Under the pieces are notes generated by a model, which saw only the letters and a program-made list of their open reading frames with translations, was not told where the DNA came from and ran no database searches. From contig CBDCIS010000002.1 of NCBI GenBank assembly GCA_965217565.1, positions 310,001 to 374,000 of the forward strand: a DNA stretch of 64,000 nucleotides, in the 5' to 3' direction. Position numbers and translations under genes: made by a program. This DNA comes from CBDCIS01 sp965217565 (GTDB taxonomy: Bacteria; Chloroflexota; Dehalococcoidia; Lucifugimonadales; CATOSD01). Position 1 is the first letter of the stretch; every line of letters starts with the position of its first letter. Positions 15,816 to 23,716 of the stretch are shown one piece after another.

Positions 15816-16280
15816 ATGTCGCAGGCGTCAACAGGGTACCAGAAGATATTCTCGGAAAGCGGCCCCGATACGGGCTTTGCCGTCATGTGGAAGCTGCTGG
15901 TTGGGTTCGTCGTGCTGGCCGTCGCCTTCGGCTACCTCGCGTTCTTGGCGTTCCAGAGCGCGACCGTCTATTTCTACACGGTGGGAGAGATGGCCGAGCA
16001 GGGGCCGACGCCGGAGGGAAGAACCGTGAGGGTAAGCGGCAAGCTCGTCCCATCCTCGTTCCACAGGGATGACGGTTCCACCATAGCCAACTTCACCCTG
16101 ACGGACGGCTCACACACCCTGGGCGCGATGCACAACGGAATACTGCCCGACCTCTTCTTCAACGAGCACTCCGAGATAATCCTGGAGGGCACGCACACGC
16201 CCGGCCAAGCCTTTCAGAGCCAGAACGTCATCGTAAAGTGCCCGTCCAAGTACATAGCGCTCGAGGAAGAGAGCGGGTAG
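15816..16280 (+). CDS. ccmE: Cytochrome c-type biogenesis haem chaperone CcmE, CxxxY type
   Basis: A 154-aa protein with one N-terminal membrane anchor (residues about 21-45) and an OB-fold domain (VRVSGKLVPSSFHRDDGSTIANFTLTDG, then LPDLFFNEHSEIILEG). CcmE carries haem covalently from CcmC to CcmF. In most bacteria the haem ligand is a His in HxxxY. Here the motif is KCPSKY, with Cys142 and Tyr146, which is the CxxxY variant described in archaea and Desulfovibrio. The ATG at 15816 is preceded by a purine-rich GGAGAGAG site; the longer upstream extension is intergenic-like and contains a repeat. Confidence 0.88.
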   Translation: MSQASTGYQKIFSESGPDTGFAVMWKLLVGFVVLAVAFGYLAFLAFQSATVYFYTVGEMAEQGPTPEGRTVRVSGKLVPSSFHRDDGSTIANFTLTDGSHTLGAMHNGILPDLFFNEHSEIILEGTHTPGQAFQSQNVIVKCPSKYIALEEESG

Positions 16281-16302
16281 GGGGTAAGCCCCCGTCACGC
16301 GT

Positions 16303-16332
16303 CGCAGGGTCGACCGGCCGGTCGACCCTGCG
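16303..16332. terminator. Perfect 30-bp palindrome between convergent genes
   Basis: CGCAGGGTCGACCGG joined directly to its reverse complement CCGGTCGACCCTGCG, with no loop. It lies 23 bases after ccmE and 7 before the end of the CDGSH gene, so a bidirectional terminator is likely. It lacks U tracts, and a protein-binding site cannot be excluded. Confidence 0.5.
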
Positions 16333-16338
16333 GTTGCC

Positions 16339-16542
16339 CTAGTCCGCTGTCGTGTCCGCCTCGAAGCCGCAGTCGCGGTGGGTGCCGTCGCAGAAGGGCT
16401 TGTTCTCGGACTCGCCGCACCTGCACAGGAAGATGATGTCTTCCTTGATCTCGAACTCGTTCCCCGCCGGGTCCACCAGCTTCAGTGGCCCCTGCACCAT
16501 GTACGGGCCGTTCTTCCTGGGCGTTATCGTTACGTCTGCCAT
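16339..16542 (-). CDS. CDGSH-type iron-sulfur protein
   Basis: A 67-aa protein containing CRCGESENKPFCDGTH, the signature that binds a 2Fe-2S cluster through three Cys and one His. These proteins are small redox or cluster-transfer carriers. The start at 16542 (MADVTITPRKNGPY) follows GGAGGAGGAG by a few bases. A start six codons earlier would include the ribosome-binding site. The gene lies 31 bases downstream of the fused ETF gene on the same strand, so co-transcription and a joint redox role are plausible. Confidence 0.9.
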   Translation of the reverse strand: MADVTITPRKNGPYMVQGPLKLVDPAGNEFEIKEDIIFLCRCGESENKPFCDGTHRDCGFEADTTAD

Positions 16543-16573
16543 TGCTCCTCCTCCGTTCACCTGACGATGTGCT

Positions 16574-18424
16574 TTAAGTCTGGATGCATCGGGACGCCCG
16601 CCGCTCCCTGATCGCGCTGGCCAAGACCGGCACCACCTCGGCGTAGTCCCCCACGATGCCGAAGTCTGCGGCCCTGAAGATGGGAGACCTAGCGGTGTTG
16701 TTGATCGCGACCACGGTTCCTGCCTTTTGAATCCCTACAGTATGATTGAAAGGCCCTCGAACCGCAACCGCTACGTAGAGCTCGGGCGACACGGCTTTGC
16801 CCGATAGCCCGATCTGGTGTTGCCTCGGCATCCAGCCGAGGTCGGTTACCTCCCGGGTGGCGCCGAGGGAAGCGTCCAGAGCCTGGGCCAACTCTCGCAC
16901 GACTCCAATGTTCTCAGGGGTGCCGACTCCCTTTCCCACGCAGACGATGACGCGAGCGTGCTCGAGATCGGCGCCCTCGTTCGAGACGTCCCTCACGCTT
17001 TCCAGCACGCTTACGCTCGGTTCCGCGAGGCTCGCCACCGGAATCCTGCTCACCGCCGGCCCGATAGTCCAGTCGGGAATCGCCCGCATGAGGATGCCGG
17101 GCCGCAGCGTAGCCAGTTGAGGCCTCGTGCGGGAGAGAATAGGCGCGACAATGCTGCCGCCGAACGCCGGCTTGAGCTGGACGAGCCGGCCCTCCGCGTC
17201 GATTTTGAGGCCCACGCAATCGCCCGTCAGTCCCAGCTTCAACCTCGCCGCCAGCCTCGCCGCCAGGTCGCGGCCGTTTATCGTCGATGGGAACAGGATA
17301 GCGTAGGGGGTGTGCGCCGCGACAGATTCCGCGAGGATCGAGGTGTAGGTCTCGGTGTCGTACTGGGCCAAGCGAGAGTCGTCCGCGAGACGCACGCCGT
17401 CCGCGCCATACGCGGCGAGAACCTCCGCGAGACGCTCCACGCCATCTCCGAGCAGGACTGCTTCCACGTTGGTATCGATCTCAGCCGCCAACTCCGACGC
17501 CCTGCCCAGCAGCTCGAGGGTGACGGGACGCGCCTCGCCGCCGAGAAGCTCTGCCACCACCCAGATAGAGCCCATCGCGCCGCGCTCGCGCAGCGGCCCC
17601 CTGGGGCTGCCGGTGGGACGAGATGCGTCGCGCTCGCTGAAGACGCCGCGGCCTTCGAGATAGTCCATAAGCTGCTTGACCGCGCCCTCCACGGGCTCGT
17701 TCCTCACCATGATAGCCTCTCGATTCGACTCCACCGAATAGATGTCATCGACCCACGTTGGCGAACCCTCCAGGCCAAACAGCGTCGTGTCGCCTGAGAG
17801 GTCCGAGGCGGCAATCTCCGTGATGGGCTTGCTCTGGGCGGCCGCCATCGCTTCCTTGCGGGGAAACATCTCCGGCGCGACGCCCTCGGTAACCGTAATC
17901 AGCGCGGGCAGACGGCAGTAGAGCGCCTCATAGCCGTCGTCGGTGGCGCGTTCGACGCTGATGCCCTTGCCGGAGTCGCTCAACTCCAGCCGCCTTACTG
18001 AGGTTACCTGGGGCAGTCCCAGAAACTCCGCGACTTCAGGGCCCACCTGCCCCGTCTCAGCGTCCACGCTATTTTGCCCGCAGATGATGAGGTCGAACTC
18101 CTCTCTCCGCAGAGCCATCGACAGCGCGCGCGCCGTGGCGAGCGTATCCGAACCCGCGAAGCCCCTATCGACCAGGTGAACGGCCCGGTCCATTCCCATC
18201 GCCAGGCACTGCACGAGCGCGTCCCTCGCCTGCGGCGGCCCCATGGTGAAGACCACCGCTTCGATCGGCATTTCCTGTTTCAGCCCGGCGACCGCCGACA
18301 CCGCGAGCACGTCGAACGGGTTGACCTCGTTGGGCACGCCCTCGCGCACCACGCGCCTGGTCTCGTTGTCGAACTTCAGCATCGACACAACGGGCACTTG
18401 CTTTATGCAGATGGCAATTTTCAT
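16574..18424 (-). CDS. Fused electron transfer flavoprotein, beta plus alpha subunits
   Basis: A 616-aa natural EtfB-EtfA fusion. Residues 1 to about 255 form the beta subunit (MKIAICIKQVPVV, the GQNSVDAETGQVGPEVAEFLG region, PALITVTEG). A linker of about 25 residues leads to the alpha subunit at about 283 (GSIWVVAEL). The C-terminal FAD domain shows VTDLGWMPRQHQIGLSG, then KAVSPELYVAVAVRG, FNHTVGIQKAGTVVAINN and FGIVGDYAEVVP. The canonical alpha motif VGQTG is changed to IGLSG, and the usual SGAIQH is RGPFNH. ETFs pass electrons from acyl-CoA and other dehydrogenases to the quinone pool. No ETF-quinone oxidoreductase is adjacent. Confidence 0.9.
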   Translation of the reverse strand: MKIAICIKQVPVVSMLKFDNETRRVVREGVPNEVNPFDVLAVSAVAGLKQEMPIEAVVFTMGPPQARDALVQCLAMGMDRAVHLVDRGFAGSDTLATARALSMALRREEFDLIICGQNSVDAETGQVGPEVAEFLGLPQVTSVRRLELSDSGKGISVERATDDGYEALYCRLPALITVTEGVAPEMFPRKEAMAAAQSKPITEIAASDLSGDTTLFGLEGSPTWVDDIYSVESNREAIMVRNEPVEGAVKQLMDYLEGRGVFSERDASRPTGSPRGPLRERGAMGSIWVVAELLGGEARPVTLELLGRASELAAEIDTNVEAVLLGDGVERLAEVLAAYGADGVRLADDSRLAQYDTETYTSILAESVAAHTPYAILFPSTINGRDLAARLAARLKLGLTGDCVGLKIDAEGRLVQLKPAFGGSIVAPILSRTRPQLATLRPGILMRAIPDWTIGPAVSRIPVASLAEPSVSVLESVRDVSNEGADLEHARVIVCVGKGVGTPENIGVVRELAQALDASLGATREVTDLGWMPRQHQIGLSGKAVSPELYVAVAVRGPFNHTVGIQKAGTVVAINNTARSPIFRAADFGIVGDYAEVVPVLASAIRERRASRCIQT

Positions 18425-18455
18425 GCGCTAATCACCCTAAACGCAACCGCGCTCA

Positions 18456-19811
18456 TTACGGGAGTTCCGGCCCCGCGCCAAACCCCATCACCTCTTCGCA
18501 CCAGCGCGCCGCCGCCAGCAGCCGCTCCTCCTCGAACGGAGCCGCTACCAACTGTACCCCCAGCGGCAGCCCATCCGCGCTCAGGCCCGATGGCAGCGTT
18601 ATGGCGGGGAACCCGCACGTAGTCCAGGGCGCCTGGAAAATCATATTGCCCGTCGTGGTCAGGTCCCTGGGCGCGGGCGACGGCGTCGATGGCGTGAGCA
18701 GCGCGTCGAACCCCCGCATCGCATCCATCATCCGGCGGCGAAACGCTTGCCTAGCCCGCTGCGCCCGCACGTAGGTGACCGCCGGTATGAGCGCGCCCAC
18801 CTCTATGGAGGAGCGTATCCTGGGAGCGTAGTCGTCGGGCCGCGCCGCGAAGTCCGCCTGGTGTATGCCGGACGCCTCCACTGCCATGATGACCCTGTGC
18901 GCCGCCTGCAGCGTGTCGAAACTCTCGGGCGTCGATACCTCTTCGACAACCGCGCCGGCCCCGGCGAGACGCTCCACCGCGTGCCGCGTGTGACCGCGAA
19001 CCTCGTCGTCGCAGTTGTCGTCGAAGAACTGGCGCACCACGCCGATGCGCGGCGGCGACTCCCGCGAGCCAACCGCGTCGCGGTACTTCCCCACCGGGCG
19101 GTCCGACGACGCGAGGTCGTTGGGGTCGTGGCCCGCAAGCGCGTCCAGCACTATGGCGGTGTCTTCCACGCAGCGGGCGATAGGCCCCAGCGTGTCGAGC
19201 GTCCACGCCAGGGGGATGACGCCGTGCTTGCTTATACGGCCATAGGTGGGCTTCAGACCGACCACGCCGTTGTACGACGCGGGCCGCAGTATCGAGCCGC
19301 CCGTCTGCGACCCCATCGCCACCGGGAACATCCGCGCGGCTACGCCCGCCGCGGAGCCGCTGCTGGAGCCACCCGGCGTGTGCGCCGCGTTCCAGGGGTT
19401 GCGTGTGGGCGAGGGGTCTCCGCTGGCGAACTGCGTCGTCACAGTCTTGCCCATGATTATCGCGCCTGCCCTCTTCAGCAGCTTCACCGACGCGGCGTCG
19501 TACTCCGGCACGAAGTCCGCGTATATCGGCGAGCAGGCGGTGGTGAGCACGCCCTCGGTGTAATAGATGTCCTTGACGCCGACGGGTATGCCGTGCAGCG
19601 GACCGCGAGGCCCATGCTCCTGCATCTCCCGCTCACTCTGCCACGCCGCCTCCATCGCGGCGTCGGCGTCCAGCGTCACCCACACCCGCAGCGAAGATTC
19701 GAGCGCCTCGGAGCGCGCCAGCAACGACTCCATCAGCGCAACGGGAGATAGTGAGCCTTCCAAGAGGAGCCCGGCAGCCTCAGAAATCGTAAGCTCGTGT
19801 AACTGTGTCAT
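18456..19811 (-). CDS. Amidase-signature family hydrolase
   Basis: A 451-aa amidase-signature enzyme with the Ser-cisSer-Lys triad: Lys in IMGKTVTTQF, cis-Ser in TPGGSSSGSAAG and the nucleophile in GSQTGGSILRPAS. YNGVVGLKPTYGRIS matches GatA/amidase proteins. It lacks gatB and gatC neighbours and is more likely a stand-alone amidase hydrolysing small amides than the tRNA amidotransferase. The ATG at 19811 lies 20 bases after the MazF-like stop, so it may be read from the defence-island transcript. Confidence 0.88.
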   Translation of the reverse strand: MTQLHELTISEAAGLLLEGSLSPVALMESLLARSEALESSLRVWVTLDADAAMEAAWQSEREMQEHGPRGPLHGIPVGVKDIYYTEGVLTTACSPIYADFVPEYDAASVKLLKRAGAIIMGKTVTTQFASGDPSPTRNPWNAAHTPGGSSSGSAAGVAARMFPVAMGSQTGGSILRPASYNGVVGLKPTYGRISKHGVIPLAWTLDTLGPIARCVEDTAIVLDALAGHDPNDLASSDRPVGKYRDAVGSRESPPRIGVVRQFFDDNCDDEVRGHTRHAVERLAGAGAVVEEVSTPESFDTLQAAHRVIMAVEASGIHQADFAARPDDYAPRIRSSIEVGALIPAVTYVRAQRARQAFRRRMMDAMRGFDALLTPSTPSPAPRDLTTTGNMIFQAPWTTCGFPAITLPSGLSADGLPLGVQLVAAPFEEERLLAAARWCEEVMGFGAGPELP

Positions 19812-19830
19812 GGCGTAAACCTCGTGTCTG

Positions 19831-20166
19831 CTATTGGGACTGCTTGAACAGCGCGCGCACGGCGGAGAGGATTTCCGAGATCTTGGCGTCCGTCAGGCGG
19901 CCTATGGTGCGACGGAACAAGCTCTCATTAAGAGTAAACATCCTGTCAGGTCTTAGCTTGCTGCCTCTCCTCAACTGCCCCGAGTGTAAATCGCTGCTGG
20001 CAAGCGCCAACTCTCTGGAATGGCTGGCGCGGCCCCTGGTTACCTCACAAACTATCCAATCAAGTTCTCTCGCGTCTCTGACGTCTGCAACGACCAGTAC
20101 CGGACGAAGTTTGGCTCCCGACAAGTCGGTGAACGGCAAAAGCGCCCAGATTATGTCTCCAACCAT
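19831..20166 (-). CDS. PemK/MazF-family toxin-like protein
   Basis: A 111-aa protein beginning MVGDIIWALLPFTDLSGAKLRPVLVV, the beta-barrel opening of MazF/PemK endoribonucleases (GDI, then K-x-RPxLVV). RPDRMFTLNESLF then a final helix match the family end. I chose the ATG at 20166 because homology starts there. It overlaps the last 16 bases of the upstream restriction-modification gene, implying translational coupling. No MazE-type antitoxin gene is visible, so it is either orphaned, controlled elsewhere, or works with the restriction enzyme. Confidence 0.78.
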   Translation of the reverse strand: MVGDIIWALLPFTDLSGAKLRPVLVVADVRDARELDWIVCEVTRGRASHSRELALASSDLHSGQLRRGSKLRPDRMFTLNESLFRRTIGRLTDAKISEILSAVRALFKQSQ

Positions 20167-23100
20167 TCGGCATCTCTTTCCAAATCGTTTGGCCGACTGA
20201 ACATCGATTGCAACCCCATCATTGACCACTCGTGCTTGTCCCGGTCGCCGAACACTACCAAGAATCCGTCCTCCCAAAACGCCATGTCATCGACAACGTC
20301 CATCGTCTGCACACTTACCGTGCACACCCGCTGGAGCAGGTCGATTACGCGCTCCTTGTGGTCGGCGAAGCGGTAGGTGTTGAACCTGGCGGCGATAGTT
20401 GGGTCGCGCGGCTTCTTCTCCTTGTACTGGTCCAGAACCCATTCTAGTGCCGAACGGCTGCCGAGTTGGTAACGCCAGGCGTCCTCCGACACGCCAGCCA
20501 GCGTAGTCTCCTCGTCAAGAATGATTAGACCCTTTTCCTTGTCCGCCTTCAAGATAGCGCGAGGAGCGCGCTGTGCGCCTTCCCCCCTGACCGGGGAAGG
20601 TTGTGGTGGGGGTAAGGCCGCTGTCCTCTCGGCCCGGTACTGCCTTGCCGACTCAGCCACCGACATCTGTGCCTGTGCGCCTTCCCCCTCGATGGGGGAA
20701 GGTTGGGATGAGGGTGAGACGCCCTTTTCCACTCGCTCCAACCCATACCGCTCCGCCGACTCGAATCCCAGGTGCAATTCAAGAAGTTCCTCGCCCATGC
20801 GTTTCCAATCGTAGAACGCGGTGTACAGCGGCAGGCGTGGGAACTCGCGCAGCAAGTCAAACCGGTAGTCGTACCGGTACACCGGGTCGTGCAGCACGGC
20901 GTAGGTGTAGGCGAAGATGTCCTCCGCCGTGATGGATTCTGCCCCTACGGCTTTCTCGAAGTGCTCCCCCCACTCCCTGCGGTAGTGCTCGTTGATGCGG
21001 CGTACCGCCCACTCCGTGATGTTGCAAACCCGCTCGCCGTCCTTTGTGTAGCGGTAGAGGGGGAGGCATTGAGTATCGCCGGTGAAGTGTAGGTCAATTG
21101 TCCTGTCAGTTGCCAGAGCGTAGAAGTCTTTGCCATTGACGCAGAAGCAGATTGCCTTGTTTTCGTTAGTGGAACCCTTTGGAAAGACCTCTGGAAGTTG
21201 ATACTGCATTTCGTTCAGGTTCTGGTTGAAATATAGCGGCTTGCTTACAAATGGCCGGAAGAGGACTTCACGGACGTACCCTCTGTCAAAGACGTTGGGT
21301 TTATCGAGACGTAATTGTCGCTTGAGATCGCGAGTCCACTTGATGGTCGTGCCTAGTTCAGAGTCGTCAACTTCTCTCTCGCCATACTCGGCGCGGCTCT
21401 CCTCGTAGACATTGATGAATGCACGGACTTTCTTCCCAAGAAGACCAGCATCAAAATCATAGACCCATTCATCACGGTTCGTGACGACTCCCATTGAGTA
21501 CAAACCGAACACTGCCCGCTCGTCGGTGGCAGACTTGGCGAGTTTCGTCTGTCTGTCCGCAAGTAGCATCAGCCGCTCAAAATCGCTGTTGGGCTGGTTC
21601 AGCCAGTCGTTTCTCTTGTCGGGCGTGACGTCCATAAATTCAATGTTCTCCAGCGTAGTCTCGCGGAGATAGGCAAGTTTGTCAGTTGCTAGTTCGGTAT
21701 CTTCTCGGCGGGAGTAGTGTATCCCGCACTCGCCCAGCTTTGCCTTTTCCCGAACGAAGAACCCAATGGCAACGCCGGTCTGTATGCCGAATACGTTGTG
21801 CGTCGTGCCGGAAATCTTTGGATTGCGACGAACGTCCGAACCCAGGTCCAGCACGTAGATGTCAGTGAATTCTTCCGCCGCAACCTGCCTGAAACCGTCG
21901 TCTTGCCGAGTCTCGAGATATGCCCGGTTAGTGATGAATGCGACAATTCCGTCGTCCGCTAACCTGTCCGACGCCCAACGAATAAACCGCTTGTACATGT
22001 CGTACTGCTTGGTCTTCTGCGCCGTGCTCTCTTTAATATAGGTGTCCTTGATACGCTGGTCTACTTCCGAGTACTCGCGGTTCTTGTTGTTATCGTTCTC
22101 GTTCTGCTGATTGGCGTTGTACGGCGGGTTGCCTATGATTACGCTTATCGGCTTCTCGTTCTGGAGTTGGACGCGCATCCAGTTCTCGGTGGACAGCCCG
22201 CCCAGGTTGAACGCGCTCTGGCGCGTGACTGCCCCACCAGTCGAGCCCGTCTGCTGCCAGTCCAGATTGTCCAGTGTATCGACGAAGCACAGGTTGGGGA
22301 ACTCCAGGTAGCGGCCCGTGCGCTCCTTGTAGGTGTACTCTATGTTCAGGTTGGCGACGTAGTAGGGCAGAATCGCCACCTCGTTGGCGTGTATCTCGCT
22401 GATGTACTTGTACGCCAACCGCTCTTTGGGCAGGTAGTTGATTAGGTTGGTCACGAACGTTCCCGTGCCGGTAGCCGGGTCCAGTATCTGCACGTTGTCG
22501 TCCGCCAGCCGCCGTCCGAAATGCTTTTGAAGCAGGTCGTCCGCGCCCCGAATGATGAAATCCACCACCTCGTTGGGCGTATAGACCACGCCCAGCCGGT
22601 CTGCCGCGGCGGGGTTGTAGGCCTTGTAGAAGTCCTCATAGACGGCCTTCAAAAAGCCCTGCTTCTCGGCGTAGTCGGCTATCTCGTCGGCGGCGCGCCC
22701 GATTGCGCCGTAGTAGGCGCGCAGCCGGTCGATGGCCTGGCGGCGCACATCGCCGGTGAAGAAGGTCTGCTCCAGCGCGTCCAGTTGGCGGGCGACGTTG
22801 TTCTCGCGGTGGAACTGGTCCTCGGCGAACACGCGCAGGAAGATGTCCTTTGTGAGGATGTGCTGGAGCAGCATCTCGCGCACGTCGGCGGCGGACACCT
22901 CCGGGCTGATGGTCTGCCGGCACAGGTCGAGGAAGCCTGCTGCGGCGTCACGGTAGTCGGCGTTATCCCGTTCAGCCGCATCCACCGCCTCGCGCAGGTT
23001 GGCGAGCACAGAGGGCAGGTCGTCCTTGAACTGCCGCTGCGCCTGTCGGAACTCCTCCACCTGCGGCAGCTCGTAGTCGAGAAATCGCCGGATGAGGCGG

Positions 23101-23495
23101 TGCAGCTCGCCGGGGCGGGTCATGTCGACACGCATAGCGACGCCGCGGTTCTGGATGAGGACGGCGGTGCGGGAGTCCTCGAAGATGATGTTGTCTCGCG
23201 GGTAGCCGCCGTCGAATTTGCGCTGAATCTCGGCGTCCAGGTCGTCGTGGGTGTCCTTCGCCTCCCAGTAGCCGCGTGTCATGCGCAGCGCGTCCTTCAC
23301 CGTGCCGTCGGGAACGACGCCGGCGTTGGTGGGCAATTCCGGCACCAGCGCGAGCCCCTCCTTGTGCGCGGCGCAATAGGCGGCCAGGCAGTTCTGGAAG
23401 GCGGGCCGGATGTTCAGCTCGCTGTCGGAGCCGCCAAACTCGATCAGCCGGTCCAGCTCCTCGCGGTATCGCCGAATGTGCGGGTAGTCAGGCAT
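20151..23495 (-). CDS. Single-polypeptide restriction-modification enzyme (type IIG/ISP-like)
   Basis: A 1114-aa protein joining nuclease and adenine-methylase domains. The N-terminus has a PD-(D/E)XK-like site, Asp63 in VVPDGTV and Glu78-Ala-Lys80 in GYWEAKD. A helical linker leads to an N6-adenine methylase: motif X/I YTPNEVVDFI and DPATGTGTF (about 338-347), then motif IV GNPPYNANQQN (about 453). The C-terminal half is probably the target-recognition region (EVLFRPF, the TEWAVRRINEHYR region). Near residues 925-975 two palindromic repeats are read in frame (PSPIEGEGAQ and PSPVRGEGAQ). The MazF-like gene overlaps its stop. Restriction of foreign DNA with self-methylation is the expected role. 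Confidence 0.88.
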   Translation of the reverse strand: MPDYPHIRRYREELDRLIEFGGSDSELNIRPAFQNCLAAYCAAHKEGLALVPELPTNAGVVPDGTVKDALRMTRGYWEAKDTHDDLDAEIQRKFDGGYPRDNIIFEDSRTAVLIQNRGVAMRVDMTRPGELHRLIRRFLDYELPQVEEFRQAQRQFKDDLPSVLANLREAVDAAERDNADYRDAAAGFLDLCRQTISPEVSAADVREMLLQHILTKDIFLRVFAEDQFHRENNVARQLDALEQTFFTGDVRRQAIDRLRAYYGAIGRAADEIADYAEKQGFLKAVYEDFYKAYNPAAADRLGVVYTPNEVVDFIIRGADDLLQKHFGRRLADDNVQILDPATGTGTFVTNLINYLPKERLAYKYISEIHANEVAILPYYVANLNIEYTYKERTGRYLEFPNLCFVDTLDNLDWQQTGSTGGAVTRQSAFNLGGLSTENWMRVQLQNEKPISVIIGNPPYNANQQNENDNNKNREYSEVDQRIKDTYIKESTAQKTKQYDMYKRFIRWASDRLADDGIVAFITNRAYLETRQDDGFRQVAAEEFTDIYVLDLGSDVRRNPKISGTTHNVFGIQTGVAIGFFVREKAKLGECGIHYSRREDTELATDKLAYLRETTLENIEFMDVTPDKRNDWLNQPNSDFERLMLLADRQTKLAKSATDERAVFGLYSMGVVTNRDEWVYDFDAGLLGKKVRAFINVYEESRAEYGEREVDDSELGTTIKWTRDLKRQLRLDKPNVFDRGYVREVLFRPFVSKPLYFNQNLNEMQYQLPEVFPKGSTNENKAICFCVNGKDFYALATDRTIDLHFTGDTQCLPLYRYTKDGERVCNITEWAVRRINEHYRREWGEHFEKAVGAESITAEDIFAYTYAVLHDPVYRYDYRFDLLREFPRLPLYTAFYDWKRMGEELLELHLGFESAERYGLERVEKGVSPSSQPSPIEGEGAQAQMSVAESARQYRAERTAALPPPQPSPVRGEGAQRAPRAILKADKEKGLIILDEETTLAGVSEDAWRYQLGSRSALEWVLDQYKEKKPRDPTIAARFNTYRFADHKERVIDLLQRVCTVSVQTMDVVDDMAFWEDGFLVVFGDRDKHEWSMMGLQSMFSRPNDLERDAEWLET
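20578..20600. repeat. Palindromic repeat inserted in the restriction gene, copy 1
   Basis: CCTTCCCC-CCTGACC-GGGGAAGG, an 8-bp stem, read on the minus strand as part of PPPQPSPVRGEGAQ. It resembles the intergenic repeat at 15690 and lies in frame. Confidence 0.7.
20680..20702. repeat. Palindromic repeat inserted in the restriction gene, copy 2
   Basis: CCTTCCCCC-TCGAT-GGGGGAAGG, a perfect 9-bp stem followed by TTGGGATGAGGGTGAG, read in frame as SQPSPIEGEGAQ. It is about 100 bases from copy 1. Confidence 0.7.
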
Positions 23496-23716
23496 GATGA
23501 CGCCTATTATACGGCATTGGCAGGCGGGCGTCAGAAGGGCGGTAGTACTTCTTCAAGGCAAAAGCGATACAATGCCGACTCGCCGCATTTCCAGCGGATG
23601 GGCTTGACGTCGCAAATCTCCGCTGATAGGATTGATTTGCGTCTAGGAGGAGTCGCCAAGCGTCTTCACTCGAGGCTTTAGCCCCGACCCTAGTCGCTTT
23701 TTCTTTTGGAGAACCG
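23496..23716. other. Divergent intergenic region of the defence island
   Basis: It separates the restriction gene (minus) from the DUF3800 gene (plus) and should hold both promoters. I see GAGGAG-rich stretches and TTTGGAGA before the ATG at 23717, but no convincing -35/-10 pair. Confidence 0.3.

Noticed and set aside
18456..19811. GatA subunit of the tRNA-dependent amidotransferase
   Set aside because: No gatB or gatC neighbours, and the C-terminal half fits stand-alone amidases better. Called a general amidase.
20160..20277. N-terminal extension of the MazF-like protein upstream of 20166
   Set aside because: The extra residues read the end of the restriction gene in another frame. MazF homology begins at MVGDIIW with an ATG.
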